A stretch of 64,000 bases of DNA, taken from positions 124,001 to 188,000 of the forward strand of contig CBIHLM010000001.1 of assembly GCA_966210515.1 (NCBI GenBank), given 5' to 3'. The translations under genes and the position numbers were made by a program. Of this stretch, positions 8,771 to 18,341 are shown in pieces. The DNA comes from Paradesertivirga sp966210515. Lineage in GTDB: Bacteria > Bacteroidota > Bacteroidia > Sphingobacteriales > Sphingobacteriaceae. The stretch's first letter is position 1. Every line of letters begins with the position of its first letter. Below the pieces are notes generated by a model, which saw nothing but the letters and a program-made list of their open reading frames with translations, searched no databases and had not been told where the DNA came from.

Positions 8771-10945
8771 TCACAATCTGAGCTTTAATCCTCCGTTAAT
8801 CACAAACCCATCCAGCGGAGCATAAATATCTCTGAATACAGGATTAGAAATATCACCGGTATAAATGGTATCAAAACGTGTTTGACGGGTATCGGTAAAG
8901 TTCTCGAAATTGATGTACAATGAAAACCTTTCCCACAGTTTTTCTGCCATAAAACCGAAAATCCAATAGGGCTTACCGGTACTGGCATCATTTAAGTTTT
9001 GTTTACCATAGTAATAAGCCTCTGCTCCCAGCTTCCATTTTTCTTCCACCTCATACATCAGAACATTGTTAAGGCGATGTTTTGCGGTCAAAGGATTTTC
9101 CCTTAATATTCCATCGGTATGGATTTTAGTATCCGTAAAGCTGTAGCCTACAAATAGTTTAAAATCTTCATAAGTTAGCTTAACATTAGTCTCCATGCCT
9201 TTGCTGTCTATATGCCCGGGAAGATTAACAAAACGGTACTGATTCCCCGTGGCAGGCTCCATAGTAAGGGGATTATTCAAAAACGTATAGAAAAACATGT
9301 GATTGAGGCTAAAACTCACCTGATGGACTATCAATGTGCGGTAGTTAACATCCCAATTCAAACCATAACTGCGTTCCAATTTATTCACGTCAGAATTAAC
9401 AGGAAGCACATTTTGATACTGAATGCGCTCGCTTTCTTCAGTAAATATGGTTGGAGCCTTATAACCTAAACCTCCACCGATCCGGGAATTTAATTTATTG
9501 CTGATTTTAACCAACGCCGAAATGCGCGGAAGCAGCGCAAAGCCATAATCCAACACATAATCGCCTCTTAGTCCTGTTTCAAGCTCCAACCAATCGGCGG
9601 CATGGATATTATTCTGAATAAAAGCGCCTGCTGTGGTTTGATCATAATTCCTTAACGGCACACCGGTCAGCTGGTTTTCGTTAAACTGATCCGTCCATAA
9701 ATTCAAACCTGCAACCCATTCCGTATTTTCATTTTGAGTTGCAAAGTTCGCCTCGCTGAACGTTCCATATTGTGTACCATCGAACACATAAGCGGGCCCG
9801 GAAATCTTCCTGTTGAAATAGCTTACACTATTGCGGATATTCAATTCAGACGTTTCACCAATCTTGTGTTTAAAAGAAAACTGACTGGATAATCGGTCAG
9901 AATTATTCCGTTCGAAAAAGCTGTGCGTATCGTCGCCGGTTCCGTTAATATAATGAAGGTCGCCTCCGGTTCTATTCTCAAAGCTGCTGTTAATTCCAAA
10001 AACCAGGGAAGTCCTTTCATTAAAATCGAAAAAGAGCTTTGGATTCAGCGTAAAACGTTCAAATTCGGGTATGGCGGTAAAATCGATCGAACCAGGGGCA
10101 TAGGCTTTATTGCTGTTTCGTGAAGCAAATAACGTCAGACCCGCTTTATTAAATTGCTGTCCGTAAAATCCGTTTAAATCTAAGCCTCCTGCCGAGGTCC
10201 CATTTAAATGAAAATTTAACTCCCGTTCTTTTCCTGGTGTTTTACTGATGAGGTTCACCAAACCGGCGATAGCCCCGCCACCATACAATGTGGAAGCTGA
10301 TCCCTTGATTACTTCTACCTGTTTTAAATCTAAAGGAGGCGTTTGTAACAAGCCTAAACCACTTGCTGCTCCCGAAAAGATTGGAAATCCATCTTTTAAA
10401 ATCTGGGTGTAGCGGCCATCCAAACCCTGAATCCGGATCGAGGCATTGGCACTGGTAGCAGAAGTTTGCTGCGTTTGAATGCCTGTACTTTCATTGAGGA
10501 TCATGCGGATGTCACCCGGTTTCATATTGCCTTTTTCATCCAGTTCTTCGCCTGCAATCACCTCCATACGTGTGGGCGTATTTGCAATAGTGCGACTGCT
10601 CCGCGTGGATAAAATAACAACTTCTTCTAATTCCTCTTCTTCGGATCTTTCTAAAAGGAAGATTGACGGAATATCGGATGATAAAGGAAAAACGATGGTA
10701 TCCCGCCTGGTTTGGTATCCTAAATACTGAATCTCAAGAAAATGTTTCCCATCTCCGATATCCGAGATGCTTGCCCGGCCCTCAGCATCTGTTATTGAAC
10801 TCTTTTTGAGATCTTTCAAAATTATAGTTGCCCCAACTAAAGGCTCTAATGATTCTGCATCTTTTATGATAGCTGTGAGAGTGTTTTGAGCAAAGGCAGG
10901 TAAAGAAAGTGTGAAGACCGCAAAGAATATATATAGTTTTTTCAT
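8771..10945 (-). CDS. TonB-dependent outer-membrane receptor
   Basis: 724 residues: signal peptide (about 1-19), a carboxypeptidase-regulatory-like domain (about 22-105), plug domain (about 120-235, with VEVIKGSASTLYGGGAIAGL) and a 22-strand-type barrel ending in the aromatic-terminated GGLKLRL. It lies directly upstream of the Zn/Cd ATPase on the same strand. By family it imports a ligand through the outer membrane with TonB; the neighbouring pump suggests metals or metallophores, but the ligand cannot be read from the sequence. Confidence 0.9.
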   Translation of the reverse strand: MKKLYIFFAVFTLSLPAFAQNTLTAIIKDAESLEPLVGATIILKDLKKSSITDAEGRASISDIGDGKHFLEIQYLGYQTRRDTIVFPLSSDIPSIFLLERSEEEELEEVVILSTRSSRTIANTPTRMEVIAGEELDEKGNMKPGDIRMILNESTGIQTQQTSATSANASIRIQGLDGRYTQILKDGFPIFSGAASGLGLLQTPPLDLKQVEVIKGSASTLYGGGAIAGLVNLISKTPGKERELNFHLNGTSAGGLDLNGFYGQQFNKAGLTLFASRNSNKAYAPGSIDFTAIPEFERFTLNPKLFFDFNERTSLVFGINSSFENRTGGDLHYINGTGDDTHSFFERNNSDRLSSQFSFKHKIGETSELNIRNSVSYFNRKISGPAYVFDGTQYGTFSEANFATQNENTEWVAGLNLWTDQFNENQLTGVPLRNYDQTTAGAFIQNNIHAADWLELETGLRGDYVLDYGFALLPRISALVKISNKLNSRIGGGLGYKAPTIFTEESERIQYQNVLPVNSDVNKLERSYGLNWDVNYRTLIVHQVSFSLNHMFFYTFLNNPLTMEPATGNQYRFVNLPGHIDSKGMETNVKLTYEDFKLFVGYSFTDTKIHTDGILRENPLTAKHRLNNVLMYEVEEKWKLGAEAYYYGKQNLNDASTGKPYWIFGFMAEKLWERFSLYINFENFTDTRQTRFDTIYTGDISNPVFRDIYAPLDGFVINGGLKLRL

Positions 10946-11103
10946 CAGAAAAGATGTGAGATATTAGATATTAGATTTGAGACCATCGGCTTGTATTAAA
11001 TTCTGTAAGTTTCACGTAAATAAATTCAATTTGATGAAAACAGCAGGAAGTTCCATTTCCCAAAGATAGAGAATGAAACCTGGAATGCTTAAAAAAGGGG
11101 CTG

Positions 11104-11142
11104 AGCTAGCTTTATTGTGACTGATCGACAATAAACGGAGCT
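11104..11142. promoter_or_regulatory. hairpin or operator in TonB receptor / helicase divergent region
   Basis: TTTATTGT (11111-11118) and ACAATAAA (11128-11135) are perfect 8-bp inverted arms with a 9-nt spacer, extended by outer AGCT arms across a 3x3 internal loop. It lies between divergent genes about 100 bp upstream of the helicase start. It could be an operator; there is no direct evidence. Confidence 0.35.
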
Positions 11143-11224
11143 AAAAAAACAGCTATTTCTTATTGCCTCATCTCATCATCATTATTTAATTTTTATTCCT
11201 TAATCCCAAATTGCTGGTGCATAT

Positions 11225-14026
11225 TTGAACAATATGGAGATAGATACTATTCCGGAAAATTCCCGCAATTACAATTATTCCATCCCGAACTTCAGTTTTG
11301 CGAGTTTAAACGAAGTATTTATTCAGGCGCACAGCGCCGAGAGCTTTCATCCTGCTGAAAAAGGCTTTCTTGATTTAAACCTCGAAAGTATTGAGATAAA
11401 TTCAGCATTATTCGTTATTCCGGACCATGTTCGCATTATATCAACATGGGTGATATTTCAAAACGACAACCTGCTTCTCTCCTGCCCCTGCCATTGGGTA
11501 AGCAATAAATTATGTCCTCACCAATCTCGAGCGCTATACAATATTTTTAAACGTCCCGAATTACGCATCTTTTTTGACGAGGTATTAAGAAAAGATAAAT
11601 TAAGAAAGTTTGCAGAGCCCTTTGGTTTGCAGAATGAGCCTGATCTGGATGCATATTTTTCATTAAACTACGATACTAAAACAACCAGTATAAAACCCAT
11701 ATCGGCAAGCTTATTCCCGGTATCGACAAACGATTCTTACAAGCCAGCAGAAAAACTGATCGCAACAGCAAATCTGATTAAACAAACTCAGCATCCCGGC
11801 AAGGAAATATTTATTGTATTTAAACAGCATAAATATTACAGGCATTTACAGCTCGAACTATTTGAGTCGGATACCACACAAAGCGGCAAACCGAAAAATC
11901 CTTTAAATGCGATAAATGTTTCGGAAAAAATCTGGGGCACAGAAAGTCCGGCTGAATCAAAATTTTATTTCGGTATTAAGCAATTTCAAAGCGCAACGGC
12001 TAATGAAAGATCTGCGACAGCGATAGAAGGACTGAAAGCGGTACTTAAAAATCCTTTTCGATTTAAACTGTATAAACATTCGGCAGAAACATCCGAAAAT
12101 GTAGTAGCGGCCTCTTTACTTCCACTGTTTGCCGGCCATACAGTTCACAACATTGAACTTTCGGTGATAAAAAAGAACGTATTTTATGAGGTTAACGCAC
12201 ATATCGACATCCATAATGTCAAATATCCCATACATGAAGTAAGCATTAAATACGAGTATTTTATAGAGATAAACAGTACTATTTATTTAGCAGGAAACAT
12301 AAAACTGCTTAACACGATCGAATTTTTCAAGGAGCACAACAACCAGCTTTTGATACATCATTCTAAGTACGAGGAATTCAGACAAGGTGTTTTGGTCAAA
12401 CTCGAAAACGACACTGAAATAAACTACACTTATCTACCGCCTGCTACCGCTCAGCAGATTATAGAAAATAAATTAGATCAGCCGGTACAGCGAATGATTT
12501 ATCTGAAAGACTCCGACCCTTTTGTTGAACTCGATCCGGTTATGAAATATGGCTCTACTGAGATTTCAATACTCAGCAAAAAGCAGATCTATCCCAAAGG
12601 AATAAAAACGGGCTTCAGGATCAACCGCGACAAGGAAGCGGAAATAAACTTCACCGCCCTGATATTAAGGCAGCATCCGCATTTCGATGAGCAAATGGAG
12701 GAAGGCCTGCCCTATTTTTATTTGCATAAAAAGTATTTTTTAGATGAAGATTGGTTTTTGAAGACTTTCGAAGAGTGGCGCAATCAGGGCATTAGCATTT
12801 TAGGGTTCAATAAATTAAAAGAGAATAAGCTTAACCCGAATCCTGCAAAGATCACGGTGCGTTTATTAAGCGGAATAGATTGGTTCAATGCTGATATTGA
12901 TGTTCGTTACGGAAAGAAAAAAGCTGCTTTATCTCAAATCAACAAAGCTATTCGCAATAAAAGCAAATACATCTCGCTTGACGATGGAACATTGGGCATT
13001 CTCCCACAAGAGTGGATTGAAAAGTTTGCAGAGTATTTCAGCACCGGAGAAATTGAAGATGATAGTTTAAAAATTCCTAAAAGCAATTTCAATGTCCTGA
13101 CTCAGATGTTTGAAGATGACGAAATTGATGGCCAGGTAAAAAATGAGCTGACTCTGCTAAACGATAAGCTCTATAATTTTGAATCGATCGAAGATGTTAA
13201 AATTCCGGCAGAACTGAACGCCACCCTTCGAGACTACCAAAAGCAGGGACTAAACTGGCTCAACTTTTTAGACGATTTCAATCTTGGAGGCTGTCTTGCC
13301 GATGACATGGGTCTGGGAAAATCACTTCAAATTATCGCCTTTATATTATCTCAACGCAACAAAAGAACACATAACACTAATTTATTGGTGGTTCCGACTT
13401 CGCTGATATTTAACTGGCAGGCCGAAGTTGAAAAGTTTGCCCCATCGCTAAAGATCTATACTTTATATGGAGCTGCACGGTCGGGCGACATGAATTTGTT
13501 TAAGAATTATGAGCTGATTATTACCTCCTACGGAACATTGCTTTCGGATATCCGCTTTTTAAAGAATTATGAATTCAATTATATTTTCCTTGACGAATCT
13601 CAGAACATTAAAAATCCGGATTCGCAGAGATACAAGGCTGCATGTTTGTTAAAATCAAGAAATAAAATTGCTATTACAGGTACTCCAATTGAAAACAATA
13701 CCTTCGATTTGTTCGGACAACTCTCTTTCGCCTGTCCGGGTTTATTAGGCAGCAAGCAATACTTTAAAGACATTTATTCAATTCCGATCGATACGTTTAA
13801 GGAAAGCAAACGAGCCAGAGAACTTCAAAACAAAATTAAGCCCTTTGTACTCCGGCGAACGAAGACTCAGGTTGTAAAAGAGCTTCCCGAGAAAACAGAA
13901 ATGGTTGTTTACTGCGAAATGGGAACCGCCCAGCAGAAAATTTACGACGCTTTTGAAAAAGAATTCAGAGAGTTTATTTGCAGCAAAACGAATGATGAGA
14001 TCCCAAAAGTTCGGCTCATGTTTTAA
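11225..14026 (+). CDS. SNF2-family helicase, N-terminal and ATPase part (frame broken)
   Basis: 933 residues. An N-terminal SWIM-type zinc finger (CPCHW ... LCPH, about residues 88-100) is followed by a long SNF2-associated region, then helicase lobe 1 with Walker A GLGKS (696-700) and Walker B DESQ (790-793). The start used is the first codon of the long open frame (non-ATG); the ATG at 11234 is a good alternative. The frame stops at 14024-14026 just before the second helicase lobe, which continues in the -1 frame. Shifting at C CCA AAA (14002-14008) restores the expected sequence HVLKGLTRLRQICNSP. Either a one-base deletion or a programmed -1 frameshift. Confidence 0.85.
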   Translation: MNNMEIDTIPENSRNYNYSIPNFSFASLNEVFIQAHSAESFHPAEKGFLDLNLESIEINSALFVIPDHVRIISTWVIFQNDNLLLSCPCHWVSNKLCPHQSRALYNIFKRPELRIFFDEVLRKDKLRKFAEPFGLQNEPDLDAYFSLNYDTKTTSIKPISASLFPVSTNDSYKPAEKLIATANLIKQTQHPGKEIFIVFKQHKYYRHLQLELFESDTTQSGKPKNPLNAINVSEKIWGTESPAESKFYFGIKQFQSATANERSATAIEGLKAVLKNPFRFKLYKHSAETSENVVAASLLPLFAGHTVHNIELSVIKKNVFYEVNAHIDIHNVKYPIHEVSIKYEYFIEINSTIYLAGNIKLLNTIEFFKEHNNQLLIHHSKYEEFRQGVLVKLENDTEINYTYLPPATAQQIIENKLDQPVQRMIYLKDSDPFVELDPVMKYGSTEISILSKKQIYPKGIKTGFRINRDKEAEINFTALILRQHPHFDEQMEEGLPYFYLHKKYFLDEDWFLKTFEEWRNQGISILGFNKLKENKLNPNPAKITVRLLSGIDWFNADIDVRYGKKKAALSQINKAIRNKSKYISLDDGTLGILPQEWIEKFAEYFSTGEIEDDSLKIPKSNFNVLTQMFEDDEIDGQVKNELTLLNDKLYNFESIEDVKIPAELNATLRDYQKQGLNWLNFLDDFNLGGCLADDMGLGKSLQIIAFILSQRNKRTHNTNLLVVPTSLIFNWQAEVEKFAPSLKIYTLYGAARSGDMNLFKNYELIITSYGTLLSDIRFLKNYEFNYIFLDESQNIKNPDSQRYKAACLLKSRNKIAITGTPIENNTFDLFGQLSFACPGLLGSKQYFKDIYSIPIDTFKESKRARELQNKIKPFVLRRTKTQVVKELPEKTEMVVYCEMGTAQQKIYDAFEKEFREFICSKTNDEIPKVRLMF

Positions 14027-14040
14027 AAGGCTTAACGCGA

Positions 14041-14610
14041 TTGCGACAAATCTGCAACTCGCCTCTGCTGCTCAATGATGATGAAATAAACGAAAAAACA
14101 TCCGCTAAGATTGACACACTAATGGAGCAGATTTCGGACAAATCAACTCAGCATAAAATACTGATTTTCTCGCAGTTTGTCTCCATGTTAGATCTTATAA
14201 AGAAAGAACTCCAGGACGAAGGCATTCAGTATTCTTACCTTACAGGCAGCACAAAAAACAGAAATCAGGTGGTTACAGAGTTCCAGAACGATCCTCAAAA
14301 GCGTGTTTTCCTCATCAGTTTAAAAGCCGGCGGCACAGGATTAAATTTAACTCAGGCCGATTATGTTTACCTGGTAGACCCTTGGTGGAACCCTGCCGTA
14401 GAAAACCAGGCAGTCGACAGGATTTATCGCATCGGCCAGAAAAAGAATGTTGTGGCAGTACGATTAATCTGCACCGGAACGATAGAAGAAAAGATCATGA
14501 ACATGCAGACAAGCAAAACGGATCTGTTTAACAATCTGATCAATACCGATACAGAAATTGGAAAGTCATTTACTAAAGACAGTTTGTTAGCTCTATTAAG
14601 TAAACAGTAG
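14041..14610 (+). CDS. SNF2-family helicase, C-terminal lobe (-1 frame)
   Basis: 189 residues carrying helicase lobe 2: SQFVSMLDL, SLKAGGTGLNL, DPWWNP and the arginine-finger region QAVDRIYRIGQ. No convincing start codon or ribosome-binding site precedes it; in this frame coding similarity begins at about 14008, the heptamer in the upstream gene. It is the missing half of the 11225 gene, not a separate gene. Alone it would have no ATPase site. Confidence 0.85.
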   Translation: MRQICNSPLLLNDDEINEKTSAKIDTLMEQISDKSTQHKILIFSQFVSMLDLIKKELQDEGIQYSYLTGSTKNRNQVVTEFQNDPQKRVFLISLKAGGTGLNLTQADYVYLVDPWWNPAVENQAVDRIYRIGQKKNVVAVRLICTGTIEEKIMNMQTSKTDLFNNLINTDTEIGKSFTKDSLLALLSKQ

Positions 14611-14785
14611 ACTCCATAAGTTAAAATCTGAAATCCTCAAATAACCCTTGGCTTAAACTCGCAATAAAGCCTCTTCTCTCAAACTTCCCAAAGTAAAAAG
14701 AACAAATTCTCTCATTTGTAATTTTTCTTAAAACCGATTGAAAACCTGCGAGTTATCCAAATACATTTACCATAAAATCTTATCT

Positions 14786-15706
14786 ATGAAAACTTTATTA
14801 TGTACCCTTGCTATTTGCGTAGCATTAAACACTGCGTGCAAAAAAAGCCAGCATGCTAGGCCCGAAACTCCAAAAACCGACGCCACTTTTACTGTTGCTG
14901 ATTTCAGTCAATCGGTAGTACCGATGGGCAAATCCGGCGGCTCCATTTCAGATATTGGAGATACTTTGCGGAACTACGCTGACTATTTACTTTACAGAGT
15001 TTATAACTCTTCCGGGAACCTGATTAGTTCTAAAAATCAGACTTCAGGTTCTTCTACATTTGGTACGATTACCGACAGATTAGAACCGGGGAATTACACG
15101 GTTGTGTTTGTAGCATCAAAAGACGTTATTGGTTATCACTCCAATTTCCTGGGAAACGCACTAATCTTCGGACATGACCCGGGATTTGACCGGGTGAATG
15201 ACATACGCGTGCAGCGCCTCAGCAGAGCTTGGGAAGACACTTTTCTGAAGAAAATAAATATTACTGTTGGAACCAGCCCTTTTGTCGAAACCGTGCGGCT
15301 GGACAGATTAGTCGGCGCTCTTGAGCTTAATCTGGAAGCAGGGGTTCCGGCAGAGGTTTCCAGAATTGCAATATCTGTTGAATATGATCAGAACACATAC
15401 AATGTAAACACTGGCATAAGAAGCTCGACTCTAATTAAAACAAAGGAATTTATTATCGCCGACAGTGATAGAGGACTGCCGGATAAAAAATTCTTAATGC
15501 ATGTGTTTAACGTTACCCGTCCTCAACTTATAACCATCAAAGCTTTCAATGCGCAAAACGAGCTGATTACTCAAAAGATGATTAATAATGTTACCTTCTT
15601 TCAAAACAAAAAAACCATACTTACCGGTAATCTAAACGTGTCGTCCACGTTTATAATAACAGTAAATCCTGTATGGGATCAGCCGCATTCTATCATTAAG
15701 ATATAA
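14786..15706 (+). CDS. putative surface lipoprotein, beta-rich
   Basis: The start chosen is the ATG at 14786, which gives a lipoprotein signal (MKTLLCTLAICVALNTAC); the ATG/TTG-led frame from 14738 only adds a non-signal extension. About 306 residues, mostly beta-type sequence with an LEPGNYTVVFVASKD segment. The fold pattern resembles FimB/Mfa2-type fimbrial anchoring lipoproteins, but the match is weak. Single gene with no fimbrial partners nearby. Function unknown. Confidence 0.6.
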   Translation: MKTLLCTLAICVALNTACKKSQHARPETPKTDATFTVADFSQSVVPMGKSGGSISDIGDTLRNYADYLLYRVYNSSGNLISSKNQTSGSSTFGTITDRLEPGNYTVVFVASKDVIGYHSNFLGNALIFGHDPGFDRVNDIRVQRLSRAWEDTFLKKINITVGTSPFVETVRLDRLVGALELNLEAGVPAEVSRIAISVEYDQNTYNVNTGIRSSTLIKTKEFIIADSDRGLPDKKFLMHVFNVTRPQLITIKAFNAQNELITQKMINNVTFFQNKKTILTGNLNVSSTFIITVNPVWDQPHSIIKI

Positions 15707-15792
15707 GATTAACCATTTATGCTGAAATGCCTGTTCCGCAGGTGTTTCAGCATCCTCGCTATCGTGCTTGGTCAAGATCAACGTGCTGCGCT

Positions 15793-15838
15793 CTTCGGGA
15801 TTTGCAATCCCGAAGCTATAATTATGGATTTACAATCC
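15793..15838. repeat. REP-like palindrome pair, copy 1
   Basis: CTTCGGGATT-TGC-AATCCCGAAG (15793-15815, 10-bp arms, 3-nt loop) followed by GGATT-TAC-AATCC (15826-15838). The same layout occurs at 31287-31333. Weaker GATT-ACA-AATC units follow at 15861. It lies between genes and resembles REP-type dispersed palindromes. Confidence 0.65.
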
Positions 15839-15926
15839 AACTTACCCCCTGAACTCCTTTGATTACAAATCAAAAATCATATCCACTCGAATTACAAATC
15901 CGTACGAGCACAGAAATTAATATCCT

Positions 15927-18341
15927 CTACAACTTAACCTGCAAAGTCAGATAAAACGTCCGGTTATCCGATGGAATAATGCCCGGCCCGGGATAACCGG
16001 TAGCCCGACGCGTAAAGTAATACTGATTCGTTAAATTGTTCACGTTGCCTTCTAATCTGAACCTTCTAAATTCGTAAGAAACACCGGCATCCATAACCGA
16101 ATAAGCGGGAATCACACCAACAATTCCTGCAAAACCTCCATCAATCGCATTGGTAGCATCAGAAAACTGGTCGGAAACATAACTGTATTGAAAGGATGCT
16201 TTCATCTTTTTATACGCCAGCCTCAGTCCGCCTTTCAAATTTAAACCTGGAACAAATTCTACTTCATTACCCTCTATCCCTTGATCTACAGATTTCTTGT
16301 ATTCCGACTTTATAAAGGCAGCATTTGCAAAAAACACACCACTGAATTTAGGCTGCGGATGCATAATTTTAAACAAATCAGCTTCAGCATACGACTCAAT
16401 ACCGGCAATTACAGCCTGTCCGATATTTGTCCGCTTTCTGAGAACCATTGATCCTTCACTTATCTGATATTCGCCTATCCTGTTATTATAATTGAGATAA
16501 AAAGCACTAACATCATAACTATAAAGGGATCTGCCTTCGCTCCTGATTCCCAAATCCAATGAATACCCTTTCTCGTCCGTCATATCCGGATCTATAACAG
16601 CGGAAGGATTAGCAATCCGTATATCACTGAATGTAATTGAACGATAATTCTGAGAAAGATTTCCGTATAAATTGATTTTCCTGCTGGGTTTGTAACTTAA
16701 CCCAAGTCCGGCTATTAAAAAGTTTCTTTTGCTTTGACGCTGCTCCTGTGTTCTGGCTCCCAACTCAATGCTGCTCTCATCGAGCGAGGGTTTTCTTGCA
16801 GCATAGAAGCCCTCAGCTTTAGTATTAATAATCTCATATCTCAAACCCGGCACAACAGACAATTTCGGACTCAACCAAAAAATATTTTCCGCAAAAAGCG
16901 ATACATTTCTGTTTGGAAACCTATAATCGTTTAATATCAGCTCGTCCGAATTGATGTAGTTAAAGTCTGCATCTTTTCCTTTGCTGCCAAATCCCTGCAC
17001 ACTATGGTTAAATCCGTGGTAATAGCGGCTTCCGACTAAGAGAACCGAATTAACATTTTTTATCAAATATCTTTTGAGGTACCGTGCCTCAGCGCCCCAG
17101 TTTTCAAAATCACCTTTTATCAGATCCCGTTCACTGTCATCATCTGCTGTTGCCACCCGGTTTGGCCTGAAGCCGACGGTATATCTTGAAGCCGACAAGC
17201 CAAAAACCCTTAAATTAAATTCATTTCTATGGTTAAACTTATGATCGATATTCAGCGCAAAAAGATTCCAGTTAACTTTAAACCAGTTCCTTTCCCGGTT
17301 ACTTTGCAGCGGATCTTCGGCAAACATCTCGTCCGTTAAACCACCGGGTTGATGAGCGAGGTAATCCATATGTGTAAAATCAATACCTGCTTTCGTTTTT
17401 TCAGTTAACTGATAATTTATATTCGCATAGCCTGTGTAACTATCAAAGTCCGAATTCGGTCTCCAGCCATTCCCCTTTTTATACTGAAAATAACTGTAAT
17501 AGCTGATTTTATCTACCGTTCCGCTGGCGCTTGTAAAAGCATTATAAAAACCATACGAGCCTATACTTTGACGGGCTGTTAGCTCAAACTCCTTATCTGT
17601 AACCGGTTTTCTGATGATAAAATTAATCAGTCCGCCGAACTGAGTTCCATACTGTAAAGAAGCCGCACCACGCACGATTTGAATTTGCCCGACAGCTTCA
17701 ATCGGGGGAGTATAATAGCTTTCGGGATAACCTAAGGCATCAGCACTGATATCGTAGCCGTTCTGTCTCACATTGAAGTTTGAGGTCCGGTTTGGATCGA
17801 GCCCCCTGCCACCAATGCTTAATTGTAAACCGGCGCCGTCATTCTCCCAGATATTCAGTCCGGCTACTCTCGAATAAACCTGCCTTGCGTTATTTGTAGC
17901 CAGGTTCGCCACCAGCTGATCAGGGATAATAACCTCCGATTTCTTCCCTTCATAAATCCCGAGATTTTCCACTGATTTAAGGTGCGAGAACCCGAAGTCG
18001 TTCTTTTTATCTTTTATCGCCACTTCCGAAAGCATTTTCCCCGAACTTAAATGAAGAATAATGGATACGTCCGCATCCGCGACAGTTACTGAAAATGTTT
18101 CCTTGTTATAACCTACGCAAGCTGCAAGCAGGGTAAAATTTCCGGCCGCGCGATTTTCGAAAACGAACTCCCCTTTATCATTCGTTATCGCCATGCTTTT
18201 ATTGTCATCAAGTAAAACAGTGCATCCGACAACACCTAAAGTATCGGCAGTAGATAACACTCTGCCTGATATTTTATATTGAGCCAGTGAGGAGAAAGCA
18301 ATAAAACAGAAAAAAACAGTACTAAAAACCTTTAATTTCAT
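15927..18341 (-). CDS. TonB-dependent receptor, FecA-like, iron-type
   Basis: 804 residues from the ATG at 18341, which gives a good signal peptide (MKLKVFSTVFFCFIAFSSLAQ); the longer 18437 frame lacks one. Domains: carboxypeptidase-regulatory-like (about 22-105), plug with IQIVRGAASLQYGTQFGGL, and a barrel ending in TFYLTLQVKL. The start lies inside the end of the HTTM gene (20-bp overlap), so translation is coupled. It is the last gene of the DUF4856-imelysin-HTTM unit. Iron or haem import is likely from the imelysin partner; the ligand is not determined. Confidence 0.9.
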   Translation of the reverse strand: MKLKVFSTVFFCFIAFSSLAQYKISGRVLSTADTLGVVGCTVLLDDNKSMAITNDKGEFVFENRAAGNFTLLAACVGYNKETFSVTVADADVSIILHLSSGKMLSEVAIKDKKNDFGFSHLKSVENLGIYEGKKSEVIIPDQLVANLATNNARQVYSRVAGLNIWENDGAGLQLSIGGRGLDPNRTSNFNVRQNGYDISADALGYPESYYTPPIEAVGQIQIVRGAASLQYGTQFGGLINFIIRKPVTDKEFELTARQSIGSYGFYNAFTSASGTVDKISYYSYFQYKKGNGWRPNSDFDSYTGYANINYQLTEKTKAGIDFTHMDYLAHQPGGLTDEMFAEDPLQSNRERNWFKVNWNLFALNIDHKFNHRNEFNLRVFGLSASRYTVGFRPNRVATADDDSERDLIKGDFENWGAEARYLKRYLIKNVNSVLLVGSRYYHGFNHSVQGFGSKGKDADFNYINSDELILNDYRFPNRNVSLFAENIFWLSPKLSVVPGLRYEIINTKAEGFYAARKPSLDESSIELGARTQEQRQSKRNFLIAGLGLSYKPSRKINLYGNLSQNYRSITFSDIRIANPSAVIDPDMTDEKGYSLDLGIRSEGRSLYSYDVSAFYLNYNNRIGEYQISEGSMVLRKRTNIGQAVIAGIESYAEADLFKIMHPQPKFSGVFFANAAFIKSEYKKSVDQGIEGNEVEFVPGLNLKGGLRLAYKKMKASFQYSYVSDQFSDATNAIDGGFAGIVGVIPAYSVMDAGVSYEFRRFRLEGNVNNLTNQYYFTRRATGYPGPGIIPSDNRTFYLTLQVKL

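Noticed and set aside
1..11000. Metal region as an integrative element
   Set aside because: No integrase, transposase, relaxase or attachment repeats were seen, so transfer cannot be claimed from this window.
11001..11020. Partial TTTCACGTAAA resembling a parS half-site
   Set aside because: Not palindromic over the needed length.
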